Assembly: GCA_018664745.1 (NCBI GenBank)
Contig: JABJNS010000055.1
Span: 1 to 30,056 of the forward strand
Reading direction: 5' to 3'
Source of the DNA: Flavobacteriales bacterium
GTDB lineage: Bacteria; Bacteroidota; Bacteroidia; Flavobacteriales; BACL11
DNA length: 30,056 bases
Shown: positions 23,363 through 30,056 of the stretch, piece by piece
How the letters are laid out: the number at the start of each line of letters is the position of its first letter
Position numbering within the stretch: position 1 is the stretch's first letter
Notes under the pieces: model-generated
The model's input: only the letters and a program-made list of their open reading frames with translations
Database searches by the model: none
What the model was told of the DNA's origin: nothing
Position numbers and translations under genes: made by a program

Positions 23363-24508
23363 ATGAAATTCGGAACCAAAACTATACATGCAGGACAAGA
23401 GGCTGACCCAACTACAGGGGCAATAATGACTCCTATTTACCAAACCTCTACTTATATACAAGCCTCTCCTGGCGATCATAAAGGATATGAATATTCTCGT
23501 ACAGGAAACCCAACAAGAAGTGCTTTGGAAAAAAACTTAGCGGCTTTGGAAAACGGTACCCATGGTTTATGTTTTGGTTCAGGACTTGGAGCAATTGATG
23601 CTATCATCAAATTATTATCTCCTGGTGATGAAGTAATTTCAACTAATGATTTATACGGAGGTACTTATCGTATTTTTACTAAGATTTTCGAATTCTATGG
23701 TATTAAATTCCACTTTGTTGGAATGGAAAATGCAGATAAAGTAGAATCCTACATCAATGAAAATACTAAAATGATTTGGGCAGAAACACCAACCAACCCA
23801 ATGCTAAATATTATTGATATTGAAAGTTTAGGTACTATATCCAAAAAGCACGACCTTATTTTTGTGGTGGATAACACCTTTGCTACTCCTTATTTACAAA
23901 GACCTTTGGATTTAGGGGCTGATATCGTTATGCACTCACTTACAAAATACATGGGAGGACATTCGGATGTAGTAATGGGAGCTGCAATCTGTAAGGATGA
24001 TTCTTTAGCGGAAAGATTATATTTTATTCAAAACTCTTGTGGTGCTGTTCCTGGCCCTATGGATTCTTTCCTAGTATTAAGAGGAATAAAAACCTTACAC
24101 CTTAGGATGCAAAGACATTGTGAAAACGGAAAAGTGATTGCTAACTTCTTGAAAGATCATCCTAAAGTAGGAGATGTATATTGGCCAGGGTTTGAATCGC
24201 ATCCTAACCATGATGTTGCTAAAAGACAAATGGATGACTTTGGAGGAATGATATCATTTAATATAGTAGGTAATAAATTAGAAGATGCTGTAACTGTAGT
24301 ATCTAATACGCATTACTTTACTTTAGCTGAAAGTTTAGGGGGAGTAGAATCATTATGTGGTCACCCTGCAAGTATGACCCATGCTGCAATTCCTAAAGAA
24401 GAAAGAGAAAAAACTGGAGTTGTTGATTCTTTAATCCGTTTATCAGTAGGTATTGAGGATATTGAGGACTTAATTGCTGATCTGGATCAAGCCCTAGCAA
24501 AACTATAA
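23363..24508 (+). CDS. Cystathionine gamma-synthase or gamma-lyase (PLP enzyme)
   Basis: A 381-residue enzyme of the Cys/Met metabolism PLP family (MetB/MetC/cystathionine gamma-lyase). The N-terminus FGTKTIHAGQEADPTTGAIM and YEYSRTGNPTR supply substrate and phosphate contacts across the dimer. VVDNTFATPYLQ carries the PLP-ring Asp (170) and HSLTKYMGGH the Schiff-base Lys (K195). ESLCGHPASMTH and LSVGIED are typical of the gamma-synthase/gamma-lyase clade. Synthase (methionine synthesis) and lyase (cysteine from cystathionine) cannot be separated by eye. The downstream SDR gene begins immediately at its stop. Confidence 0.9.
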   Translation: MKFGTKTIHAGQEADPTTGAIMTPIYQTSTYIQASPGDHKGYEYSRTGNPTRSALEKNLAALENGTHGLCFGSGLGAIDAIIKLLSPGDEVISTNDLYGGTYRIFTKIFEFYGIKFHFVGMENADKVESYINENTKMIWAETPTNPMLNIIDIESLGTISKKHDLIFVVDNTFATPYLQRPLDLGADIVMHSLTKYMGGHSDVVMGAAICKDDSLAERLYFIQNSCGAVPGPMDSFLVLRGIKTLHLRMQRHCENGKVIANFLKDHPKVGDVYWPGFESHPNHDVAKRQMDDFGGMISFNIVGNKLEDAVTVVSNTHYFTLAESLGGVESLCGHPASMTHAAIPKEEREKTGVVDSLIRLSVGIEDIEDLIADLDQALAKL

Positions 24509-25216
24509 GTGAATAAAGTTGCTCTCATAACAGGTACAGGTGGTGGAATCGGCAAAGCTACAGCTGAGCTTTTACTTAAAGAAGGATATCTTGTATATGG
24601 CTATTCCCGAACAAATAAGATTAATCATCCTAACTTTACCTTTACCAAAATTGATTTAAGTGACTTAGCTCAGGTCAATGATTTAACATTTCCTACTATT
24701 AATACTGATGATGTGCTGCTAATAAATAATGCGGCCACCATTGGTACTATTGTTCCTTTTGATAAAAAGCAATCAATCGATATCATTAAGGAGTACAATC
24801 TCAACTTAGTTGCACCTACTATATTATGTAGGAAATTCATTACTACTTATCCTGATGATAAAAAGCTACTCATTAATATAGGGTCTGGTGCAGCCAATAG
24901 TCCTATTCAATCTTGGAGTACTTACTGTGCAACTAAATCTGCATTAGATATGCTCACAGAGGTAATTGCTACTGAGCAACATGATAATTTAGAAGTTTTT
25001 TCTGTACACCCTGGAGTAGTAGATACTAATATGCAAAAGGAAATCAGGAATTCTGACCCAAAATCATTCCCACTTTTGAGCAAATTCACAGCCTATCACA
25101 ACAACAATGAGCTAGAAACAACCACAATTGCTGCCCAAAAGCTCCTTTATATTATACAAAATTTTAGCGAATTCACCAAAAATATACTCTCAATTCGTGA
25201 TGTTAACTTAAATTAG
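24509..25216 (+). CDS. Short-chain dehydrogenase/reductase
   Basis: A 235-residue classical SDR. The NAD(P) motif TGTGGGIG is at residues 8-15, NNAA at 73-76, the catalytic Ser lies around 126 (INIGSGAA), and Y139-C-A-T-K143 is the active site. HPGVVDTNMQ follows as in the sepiapterin/benzil reductase-like subgroup, which favours NADPH-dependent carbonyl reduction, but the substrate is unknown. The start codon is GTG, directly after the TAA of the preceding gene (TAAGTG), matching the gmk junction. It is clearly co-transcribed with the PLP enzyme; a metabolic link is not evident. Confidence 0.9.
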   Translation: MNKVALITGTGGGIGKATAELLLKEGYLVYGYSRTNKINHPNFTFTKIDLSDLAQVNDLTFPTINTDDVLLINNAATIGTIVPFDKKQSIDIIKEYNLNLVAPTILCRKFITTYPDDKKLLINIGSGAANSPIQSWSTYCATKSALDMLTEVIATEQHDNLEVFSVHPGVVDTNMQKEIRNSDPKSFPLLSKFTAYHNNNELETTTIAAQKLLYIIQNFSEFTKNILSIRDVNLN

Positions 25217-25262
25217 GGGTTTTCTTCCTTTTTTATGCAAAAACACACCCTTTACAACTGTA

Positions 25263-25379
25263 TATCAGTAAGTTATACGGTTTTGTAATTTTTAACAAGT
25301 TTGTGTTTAAAACCATAGGATTTTACATATCTAAAAAACATTAAAAACCAATTTAATATTTTGTTTATCAGTAGGTTAT
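25263..25379 (+). repeat. Direct repeat pair in the gap after the SDR gene
   Basis: TATCAGTAAGTTAT (25263-25276) recurs as TATCAGTAGGTTAT (25366-25379), 13 of 14 positions identical, 103 nt apart. Both copies are followed by T-rich sequence and a GTTAA/TTAAC-like stretch. The rest of the gap 25217-25472 is AT-rich and shows no gene, tRNA or clear hairpin. Chance is possible in such DNA. Confidence 0.35.
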
Positions 25380-25472
25380 GTTATTTATTAGTTGTTAAAA
25401 AGTAAAATTTCCTAAAAACAGCATTCTAAAAGAAAAAAGTAGCAAATCATTCAAAACAAAGCAATTATGTTC

Positions 25473-25480
25473 TAAGTTTG
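25473..25480 (+). promoter_or_regulatory. -7 promoter box, small membrane protein gene
   Basis: TAAGTTTG matches TAnnTTTG and lies 30 nt before the ATG at 25511. It supports that ATG over the upstream frame opening at 25478, which overlaps the box. Confidence 0.55.
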
Positions 25481-25510
25481 GCATCAGTATTAACCAAATT
25501 ATTTTTTATT

Positions 25511-25738
25511 ATGGACAATGTATTTAAGTATTTCAATGGCTTTTTTAAAGGCTTAACAGGTTTAATCATGACAGTTTTAGGACTAGGTGTAGCAGTAGAA
25601 ATCCTTTTTGGAGGAGGCGCTATGTTTGGAATGACTGTGATTGACAATGTGATGGCAGTTATTAACGGACTAGGAGGAGCTGGGTTCGGAGGATTAGTTG
25701 GATTATTAGTTTTATTCTCGCTTTTAACTAGCAAGTAA
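25511..25738 (+). CDS. Small hydrophobic membrane protein, paralogue A
   Basis: A 75-residue protein of unknown function. After MDNVFKYFNGFFKGL come two hydrophobic segments, LIMTVLGLGVAVEILFGGG and GGLVGLLVLFSLL, linked by a Gly-rich stretch with a VIDNVMAVINGLGG core. The next gene has the same length and layout (LT..L..LGV.V..L.G, then D.V, then a C-terminal helix), so the two are probably diverged paralogues. It has its own promoter and is followed by a strong terminator, so it is expressed as a single small mRNA. The opposite-strand open frame here is a Pro/Ile-rich shadow. Confidence 0.7.
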   Translation: MDNVFKYFNGFFKGLTGLIMTVLGLGVAVEILFGGGAMFGMTVIDNVMAVINGLGGAGFGGLVGLLVLFSLLTSK

Positions 25739-25760
25739 GATTAATTAGATGTACTATATA

Positions 25761-25796
25761 AAATAGCCCTGCTTAACCGTAGGGCTATTTTGTTTT
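25761..25796 (+). terminator. Rho-independent-type terminator
   Basis: AAATAGCCCT (25761-25770) pairs perfectly with AGGGCTATTT (25781-25790) around a 10-nt loop, and is followed by TGTTTT. It lies 22 nt after the stop of paralogue A and is the clearest terminator in the window. Confidence 0.85.
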
Positions 25797-25803
25797 AATA
25801 ACT

Positions 25804-25811
25804 TATATTTG
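25804..25811 (+). promoter_or_regulatory. -7 promoter box, second small membrane protein gene
   Basis: TATATTTG matches TAnnTTTG and lies 19 nt before the ATG at 25831, just after the terminator, so the two small genes have separate transcripts. Confidence 0.6.
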
Positions 25812-25830
25812 ACCACATCAAACTAATCAG

Positions 25831-26049
25831 ATGAAAAAATTATTTACTAAAATAACAGAAGCCATTAAGGATTTAACTGCAACAGCCCTAACATTTTTAT
25901 GTTTAGGAGTAGTTGTTCAACTTCTTTTAGGCGAAAAAATATTAGGATGGGATCCTGTAGGAAACATTCAAGATGCAGGAAGTTCCTTTATAGGAGTTAT
26001 TGCCCTAGTAGTATTGTACTTACTCTTTATTGATAAGAAAGCAGAATAG
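25831..26049 (+). CDS. Small hydrophobic membrane protein, paralogue B
   Basis: A 72-residue protein of unknown function: a basic amphipathic start (MKKLFTKITEAIKDL), a helix TALTFLCLGVVVQLLLG, a polar loop with WDPVGNIQDAGSS, a second helix FIGVIALVVLYLLFI and a charged tail DKKAE. It resembles the gene before it in length, helix spacing and the LGV-V-LG pattern. The stop is one nt from the convergent polA stop, leaving no room for a terminator between them. Confidence 0.7.
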   Translation: MKKLFTKITEAIKDLTATALTFLCLGVVVQLLLGEKILGWDPVGNIQDAGSSFIGVIALVVLYLLFIDKKAE

Positions 26050-26050
26050 A

Positions 26051-28825
26051 TTAATGGGCTTCTAGCCAATTTACTCCTTCACCAATATCAACTATTAAAG
26101 GGACTTTAAGTGTAACTGCTTGCTCCATTTTCTCTTTTACAAGCGATTTCAATTCTTCTGATTCGCTATTATGCATATCAAAAACTAATTCATCATGAAC
26201 TTGCAATAACATTTTAGATTGCATTCCTCTTTTATCCATTTCTACTTGTACATCAATCATAGCTTTTTTCACAATATCAGCAGCTGAACCTTGTATAGGT
26301 GCATTAATTGCATTTCGTTCAGCCACTGATCGCATTACAGCATTACGGGAATTAATATCGTTTAAATACCTTCTCCTTCCCATTACAGTTTCAACATATT
26401 CTTTTTCTCGTGCCTGCTCAATTGACCAATCCATATACTCCTTCACTTTTGGGAACTGCTCAAAATAATTATCAATAATCTCTTTTGCTTCAGTTCTACT
26501 GACTCCAATATTTTGCGAGAGTCCAAAAGCTGAAATGCCATAGATAATTCCAAAATTTACTGCCTTTGCTTTTGAACGCATTTCTCTATCCACATCCTCT
26601 ACTGGCACTTTATATACTTTAGCTGCTGTGGCTGAATGAATATCAACCCCATTATTAAAGGCCGTAAGCATACCCTCATCTTTACTTAAACTTGCCATAA
26701 TCCTAAGCTCAATTTGGGAATAATCAGCAGCCATTAAAGTATAATTTTTATCTCTAGGAATAAATGCCTCACGCACTTTCATTCCTCTTTTAGTACGGAT
26801 TGGAATATTCTGTAAGTTAGGATTTACAGATGACAAACGACCTGTTGCAGCAACCGATTGATTAAAGGTAGTGTGTATTCTTTTAGTAGTTGAATTTACT
26901 ATTTCCGGCAGGGCATCAACATAAGTTGATAATAATTTCTTTACTGCTCTAAAATTTAATATCTCTTCAATTATAGGATGACTATCTTTCAGTTTTGCAA
27001 GTGTTTCTTCTGAAGTAGAAAATTGTCCAGACTTTGTTTTTTTAGGCTTTTTACTCAATTCCATCTTTGAAAATAAAATCTCTCCCATTTGCTTTGGTGA
27101 TGCAATATTAAATTCTTCACCAGCAAAGTCATGAATTTTTTTTGTTTGAAGTTCCAGCTCATTTGTCAATTCAATACTGTATTTATTAAGCATTTCAACA
27201 TCCAAAGCAATTCCCTCATTTTCAATTTTTGCCAAAACAACAGTCAAGGGAATTTCAATATCTGTAAATAAATTCCATACCCCAACCTCCTTCAATTCTT
27301 TTTCAAAAATAGCTGCAAGGTTAAAAATTATTGAAGCTTGCTCTGCTGCAAAATCAGTTATTAATTCAGAATTTAAAGAAGATAATTTAACTTTTGTTTT
27401 CCCTTTCCCAACAACTGATTGCTCATCAATCATTATTTTATTCAGGTAATTATCCGATATAACATCCAGAGCATGGCGCATATCAGGATGCAATAGATAA
27501 TGTGCTATCTCAATATCAAACAAAGTACCTAAAACTTCAATTTCCTCACTTGACAATACTTTAATTGCAAATTTCAAGTCATAGCCAAGTTTATCAATAG
27601 CTACATTTTCAAAAAGGGATTTTATTAATCCCTTAGTATCTTTATTAAATGGAATATAAAATCCATTATCATTTGTATGGCTCAAAGAAAAACCAACAAT
27701 TTTAGTAGTTAAAGCTTCTTTCGTATCTGTAATTATTTGAAAAGAAAATTTACCTTCATTTTCAATTTCTGATTTTAACTGACTTAATTTATCAGGATCA
27801 GTTATCAATTCAAAATTAGTTTTTTCAATCTTAGCAGGGACAGATGTTGGCTGAGAAAATAAATCAAATTGAGCAGTAGGTTCTGCTGCTGGTAATTTTT
27901 CAATCGTTTTTTTCTCAACCTGCTCTGTTGGCTTATTAGGTTTCGCGCTACTCCCAAGTATTCTAGGTAATATCGTTTTAAACTCCAATTCTTCAAATAA
28001 AGAAATTATCTTTTCTTCATTTTTAGGTTCCATAAGCATAGCATCTGCATCAAATTCAATTGGCACATCAGTAATAATGGTAACTAATTTTTTACATAAC
28101 AAACCAATCTCTTCTGAAAGCTCAACCTTCTCCTTCATTTTTCCTTTTAGCTCATGAGAATTGGCAAAAAGTCCCTCCATAGAACCGTATTGTTTTAAAA
28201 ATTTCTGAGCTGTTTTTTTTCCTATTCCTGGAATTCCTGGAATATTATCAGCAGTATCACCCATCATTCCCAAATAATCAATCACTTGATCCACTCTTTG
28301 GATATCAAATTTTTCCAATACTTCTGGTATTCCCCAAACAGCTGTTGGCTGCCATTTATTTCCAGGACGATACATAAAAATATTCTCAGAAACTAATTGA
28401 GCAAAATCCTTATCAGAAGTCATCATGTAGGTTTGGAATCCTTCTTGCTCAGCTTTTTTGGCTAAGGTTCCAATTACATCATCTGCTTCATATCCGTCCA
28501 TATATAATTTTGGAATATTAAATGCCTCCAACAAAGTGTCAATATAAGGCAATGCATCACGCAAACCATCAGGCATTGCTTCTCTGTGGGCTTTATATTC
28601 AGGATAATCAACATGCCTTTGTGTTGGTTTTTTTCTATCAAAAACAACTGCAATATGACTTGGCTTTTCTTTTTTAATTACTTCATTTAATGTATTTACA
28701 AAACCAAATACAGCTGATGTATCTAAGCCCTTTGAATTTATTCTGGGATTTTTAGCGAATGCAAAATATGCTCTATATATTAAAGCAAATGCATCTAAAA
28801 GGAAGAGTTTTTTTTCTGATTTCAT
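26051..28825 (-). CDS. polA: DNA polymerase I with degenerate proofreading domain
   Basis: A 924-residue repair/Okazaki-fragment polymerase. The 5'-nuclease domain (about 1-290) is intact, with DAFALIYRAYFA, GYEADDVIGTLA, TSDKDFAQLV and GIPGIGKKTA. The 3'-5' exonuclease-like domain (about 335-515) has lost its metal-binding residues: FSFQIIT replaces FxFDTET (Q363, I365), DLKFA replaces NLKYD (A420) and FAAEQ replaces YxxxD (F492, Q496). The polymerase domain is complete, with motif A D701-YSQIELRI, motif B RSKAKAVNFGIIYG and motif C VHDE (876-879). So it should polymerise and excise flaps but not proofread. A near -7 box TATTTTTA lies 6 nt upstream. Confidence 0.96.
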   Translation of the reverse strand: MKSEKKLFLLDAFALIYRAYFAFAKNPRINSKGLDTSAVFGFVNTLNEVIKKEKPSHIAVVFDRKKPTQRHVDYPEYKAHREAMPDGLRDALPYIDTLLEAFNIPKLYMDGYEADDVIGTLAKKAEQEGFQTYMMTSDKDFAQLVSENIFMYRPGNKWQPTAVWGIPEVLEKFDIQRVDQVIDYLGMMGDTADNIPGIPGIGKKTAQKFLKQYGSMEGLFANSHELKGKMKEKVELSEEIGLLCKKLVTIITDVPIEFDADAMLMEPKNEEKIISLFEELEFKTILPRILGSSAKPNKPTEQVEKKTIEKLPAAEPTAQFDLFSQPTSVPAKIEKTNFELITDPDKLSQLKSEIENEGKFSFQIITDTKEALTTKIVGFSLSHTNDNGFYIPFNKDTKGLIKSLFENVAIDKLGYDLKFAIKVLSSEEIEVLGTLFDIEIAHYLLHPDMRHALDVISDNYLNKIMIDEQSVVGKGKTKVKLSSLNSELITDFAAEQASIIFNLAAIFEKELKEVGVWNLFTDIEIPLTVVLAKIENEGIALDVEMLNKYSIELTNELELQTKKIHDFAGEEFNIASPKQMGEILFSKMELSKKPKKTKSGQFSTSEETLAKLKDSHPIIEEILNFRAVKKLLSTYVDALPEIVNSTTKRIHTTFNQSVAATGRLSSVNPNLQNIPIRTKRGMKVREAFIPRDKNYTLMAADYSQIELRIMASLSKDEGMLTAFNNGVDIHSATAAKVYKVPVEDVDREMRSKAKAVNFGIIYGISAFGLSQNIGVSRTEAKEIIDNYFEQFPKVKEYMDWSIEQAREKEYVETVMGRRRYLNDINSRNAVMRSVAERNAINAPIQGSAADIVKKAMIDVQVEMDKRGMQSKMLLQVHDELVFDMHNSESEELKSLVKEKMEQAVTLKVPLIVDIGEGVNWLEAH

Positions 28826-28897
28826 CTTTCGTAAAAATACAATTTATTGCGTTATTTAATATGTAAATGTTTACTTTTATTGCATCAAGAAACACTC

Positions 28898-29569
28898 ATG
28901 AACAAAACAGAACGAAAAGAACTTTTTGGGATTTTATTTATCCCTTTCTTATTTTTACTTTTAATGTGGATTGTTAAAATTATTGAACTTAATTTTAATC
29001 TCTCATTCGTTAGTTATGGCGTATTCCCTAAAAGTATAAGCGGATTAAAAGGTATTTTTTTTTCTCCTTTTATACATAAAGATTTTGCCCATCTGATTAA
29101 TAATAGCTATCCAATAATAATTTTAGGCGGGATGCTTTTTACTATGTATCGAAAAATTGCTCCTCAATTATTTTTGTGGTTATTTTTCATTTCAGGATTT
29201 TGGCTTTGGATAATTGGCCGTCCTTCTTTTCATATTGGGGCAAGTGGAATCATTTATGCCTTAGCCTCCTTTTTATTAGTCAGTGGATTTATTCGAAAAA
29301 ATCCAAGATTATCAGCTATTTCTATGGTAGTTATTTTTCTATACGGATCAATGATTTGGGGAGTACTACCAACAAAACAAGCTATTTCATGGGAAGGACA
29401 TCTAGCTGGTTTATTAGCAGGAATTTTAGTAGCTTTCTTTTATAAAAATGAAGGACCAAAACGGAAAAAATATCAATGGGAAATTGATGAAGAAATAGAG
29501 GCTGAATTATTAAAAAATAATCAGCAGGACTTTTACTACACTTTAAAAAATGAAGACAAACCTAATTAA
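28898..29569 (+). CDS. Rhomboid-family intramembrane serine protease
   Basis: A 223-residue membrane protein with about six helices. The catalytic dyad is visible: S116 in HIGASGIIYA and H168 in WEGHLAGLLAG. The HLINN segment (65-69) supplies the conserved oxyanion-side region before helix 3. A charged tail of about 40 residues follows the last helix (KRKKYQWEIDEEIEAELL). ATG 28898 is chosen over an upstream in-frame ATG at 28847 because the latter adds a region overlapping the likely promoter (near box TACTTTTA at 28872-28879). Substrates are unknown. It is divergent from polA and overlaps the DUF2061 gene by 4 nt tail to tail. Confidence 0.9.
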   Translation: MNKTERKELFGILFIPFLFLLLMWIVKIIELNFNLSFVSYGVFPKSISGLKGIFFSPFIHKDFAHLINNSYPIIILGGMLFTMYRKIAPQLFLWLFFISGFWLWIIGRPSFHIGASGIIYALASFLLVSGFIRKNPRLSAISMVVIFLYGSMIWGVLPTKQAISWEGHLAGLLAGILVAFFYKNEGPKRKKYQWEIDEEIEAELLKNNQQDFYYTLKNEDKPN

Positions 29570-29814
29570 ACTTTAGGCGGCTTTATAACCCCCCAATTTG
29601 ATGCAAACCATGTTCTTTCATGGAAATAATAAAACATTAATTTTGCGACTCTATCAAGAGCAACTAACCAACCTACTGAACTTTTATCAATAGGTTCAAA
29701 TCCAAAATAGGGAGGTAAATATGACAAAATAAAAAATGTTGTCGTCATTGCTAATAAATTCCAACTTATTGCTTTTAAGAAATGTCTTCTTCTTCTGATT
29801 TTTACTTTACTCAT
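29566..29814 (-). CDS. DUF2061-family small membrane protein
   Basis: An 82-residue protein with a basic N-terminus (MSKVKIRRRRHF) and the family pattern KAISWNLLAMTTTFFILSYL, then ALDRVAKLMFYYFHERTWF. The KAxSWR-type start and the YYxHERxW ending are the DUF2061 hallmarks. Two membrane helices are predicted; the function of the family is unknown. It lies tail to tail with the rhomboid gene, overlapping by 4 nt, and is divergent from lepA. A -7 box lies 41 nt upstream. Confidence 0.85.
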   Translation of the reverse strand: MSKVKIRRRRHFLKAISWNLLAMTTTFFILSYLPPYFGFEPIDKSSVGWLVALDRVAKLMFYYFHERTWFASNWGVIKPPKV

Positions 29815-29855
29815 TTTTTTACTTTTCGGGTTACAAGTATACTAAAATATCTGCA

Positions 29856-29863
29856 CAAAAATA
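29856..29863 (-). promoter_or_regulatory. -7 promoter box, DUF2061 gene
   Basis: TATTTTTG on the minus strand matches TAnnTTTG, 41 nt before the ATG at 29814. Confidence 0.45.
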
Positions 29864-29903
29864 CATGCTTGTATTTGAGTGAAAAGATGTATTTTCGCAC
29901 CTC

Positions 29904-30056
29904 ATGAAAAAAATTAGAAATTTTTGCATTATTGCACATATTGACCATGGTAAATCAACTTTGGCTGATAGATTATTAGAATTCACAGGGGCAGTTACTG
30001 AGAGAGAAGCTGAGTCTCAACTTTTAGATAATATGGACCTTGAAAAAGAAAGAGGA
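29904..30056 (+). CDS. lepA: Elongation factor 4 (LepA), N-terminal part
   Basis: The first 51 codons of the ribosome back-translocating GTPase LepA/EF4; the gene continues past the window. The start MKKIRNFCIIAHIDHGKSTL carries the G1 P-loop (AHIDHGKS), and LLDNMDLEKERG precedes the G2 region exactly as in LepA. The IRNFCIIAHIDHGKST wording separates it from TypA and EF-G. A near -7 box TATTTTCG (one mismatch) ends 6 nt before the ATG. Confidence 0.93.
   Translation, partial: MKKIRNFCIIAHIDHGKSTLADRLLEFTGAVTEREAESQLLDNMDLEKERG

Noticed and set aside
25465..25734. Minus-strand open frame opposite the small membrane protein gene
   Set aside because: Its Pro/Asn/Ile-rich translation is the reverse of a Gly/Val-rich membrane protein, and it lacks a promoter box; the plus-strand gene has box, signal-like segments and a terminator.
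1..30056. Defence island, prophage or other clustered accessory system
   Set aside because: Nearly all genes are conserved housekeeping, respiratory or envelope families, with no nuclease/toxin/phage gene cluster.

Overview
The window is compact, AT-rich chromosomal DNA from a member of the Bacteroidota, most likely the order Flavobacteriales. This rests on four things: the gene families present (extended-SDR threonine dehydrogenase, two-subunit-III cytochrome oxidase cluster with SCO1 and DUF420 proteins, many lipoproteins), the lack of Shine-Dalgarno sites, the KMGKS form of CysRS, and a recurrent upstream box TAnnTTTG, the Bacteroidota -7 promoter element. I found an exact match to that box in front of 14 genes. 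No tRNA, rRNA, IS element, phage gene, CRISPR array or defence island was seen.

Layout. 1-1440 (minus): bacilliredoxin, heme o synthase (ctaB) and the start of a DUF420 membrane protein. 1472-3716: divergent tadA and aspS. 3717-4589: the least gene-dense stretch, holding a REP-like double hairpin, a possible small membrane protein and an eight-unit array of exact 21-bp period. 4590-10123 (minus): cytochrome c oxidase operon in the order coxB, coxA, subunit III-like, subunit III, subunit IV, SCO1, small CxxC membrane protein. 10266-11748 (minus): trhO and queD, two tRNA wobble-base modification genes. 11862-16119 (plus): threonine dehydrogenase, cysS, a glutaminyl-cyclase-like lipoprotein, and two tandem paralogous membrane proteins. 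16148-18241 (minus): prolyl oligopeptidase lipoprotein. 18314-19811 (minus): rhlE and a VF530-family protein. 19930-22354 (minus): yicC, gmk, nadD and a lipoprotein. 22377-23300 (minus): EamA transporter. 23363-25216 (plus): cystathionine gamma-synthase/lyase and an SDR. 25511-26049 (plus): two related small membrane proteins. 26051-28825 (minus): polA. 28898-29814: rhomboid protease and a convergent DUF2061 protein. 29904-end (plus): start of lepA.

How the genes work together. CtaB makes heme O and SCO1 probably delivers copper, both for assembly of the oxidase encoded by the cox operon; DUF420 proteins often accompany such clusters. The SCO1 here carries an extra four-cysteine insert. TadA, TrhO and QueD all act on tRNA position 34 (directly or through a precursor), and AspRS, CysRS, LepA and RhlE add to a translation/RNA theme, but they sit in separate transcription units. 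The rest is metabolism, envelope proteins and DNA repair.

I do not see a convincing new multi-gene system. The most unusual items are the 21-bp-period array, the SCO1 cysteine insert, a PolA whose 3'-5' exonuclease residues are all replaced, a ctaB with no normal start codon, and -7 boxes exactly 4 nt from two ATGs, which predicts leaderless mRNAs.
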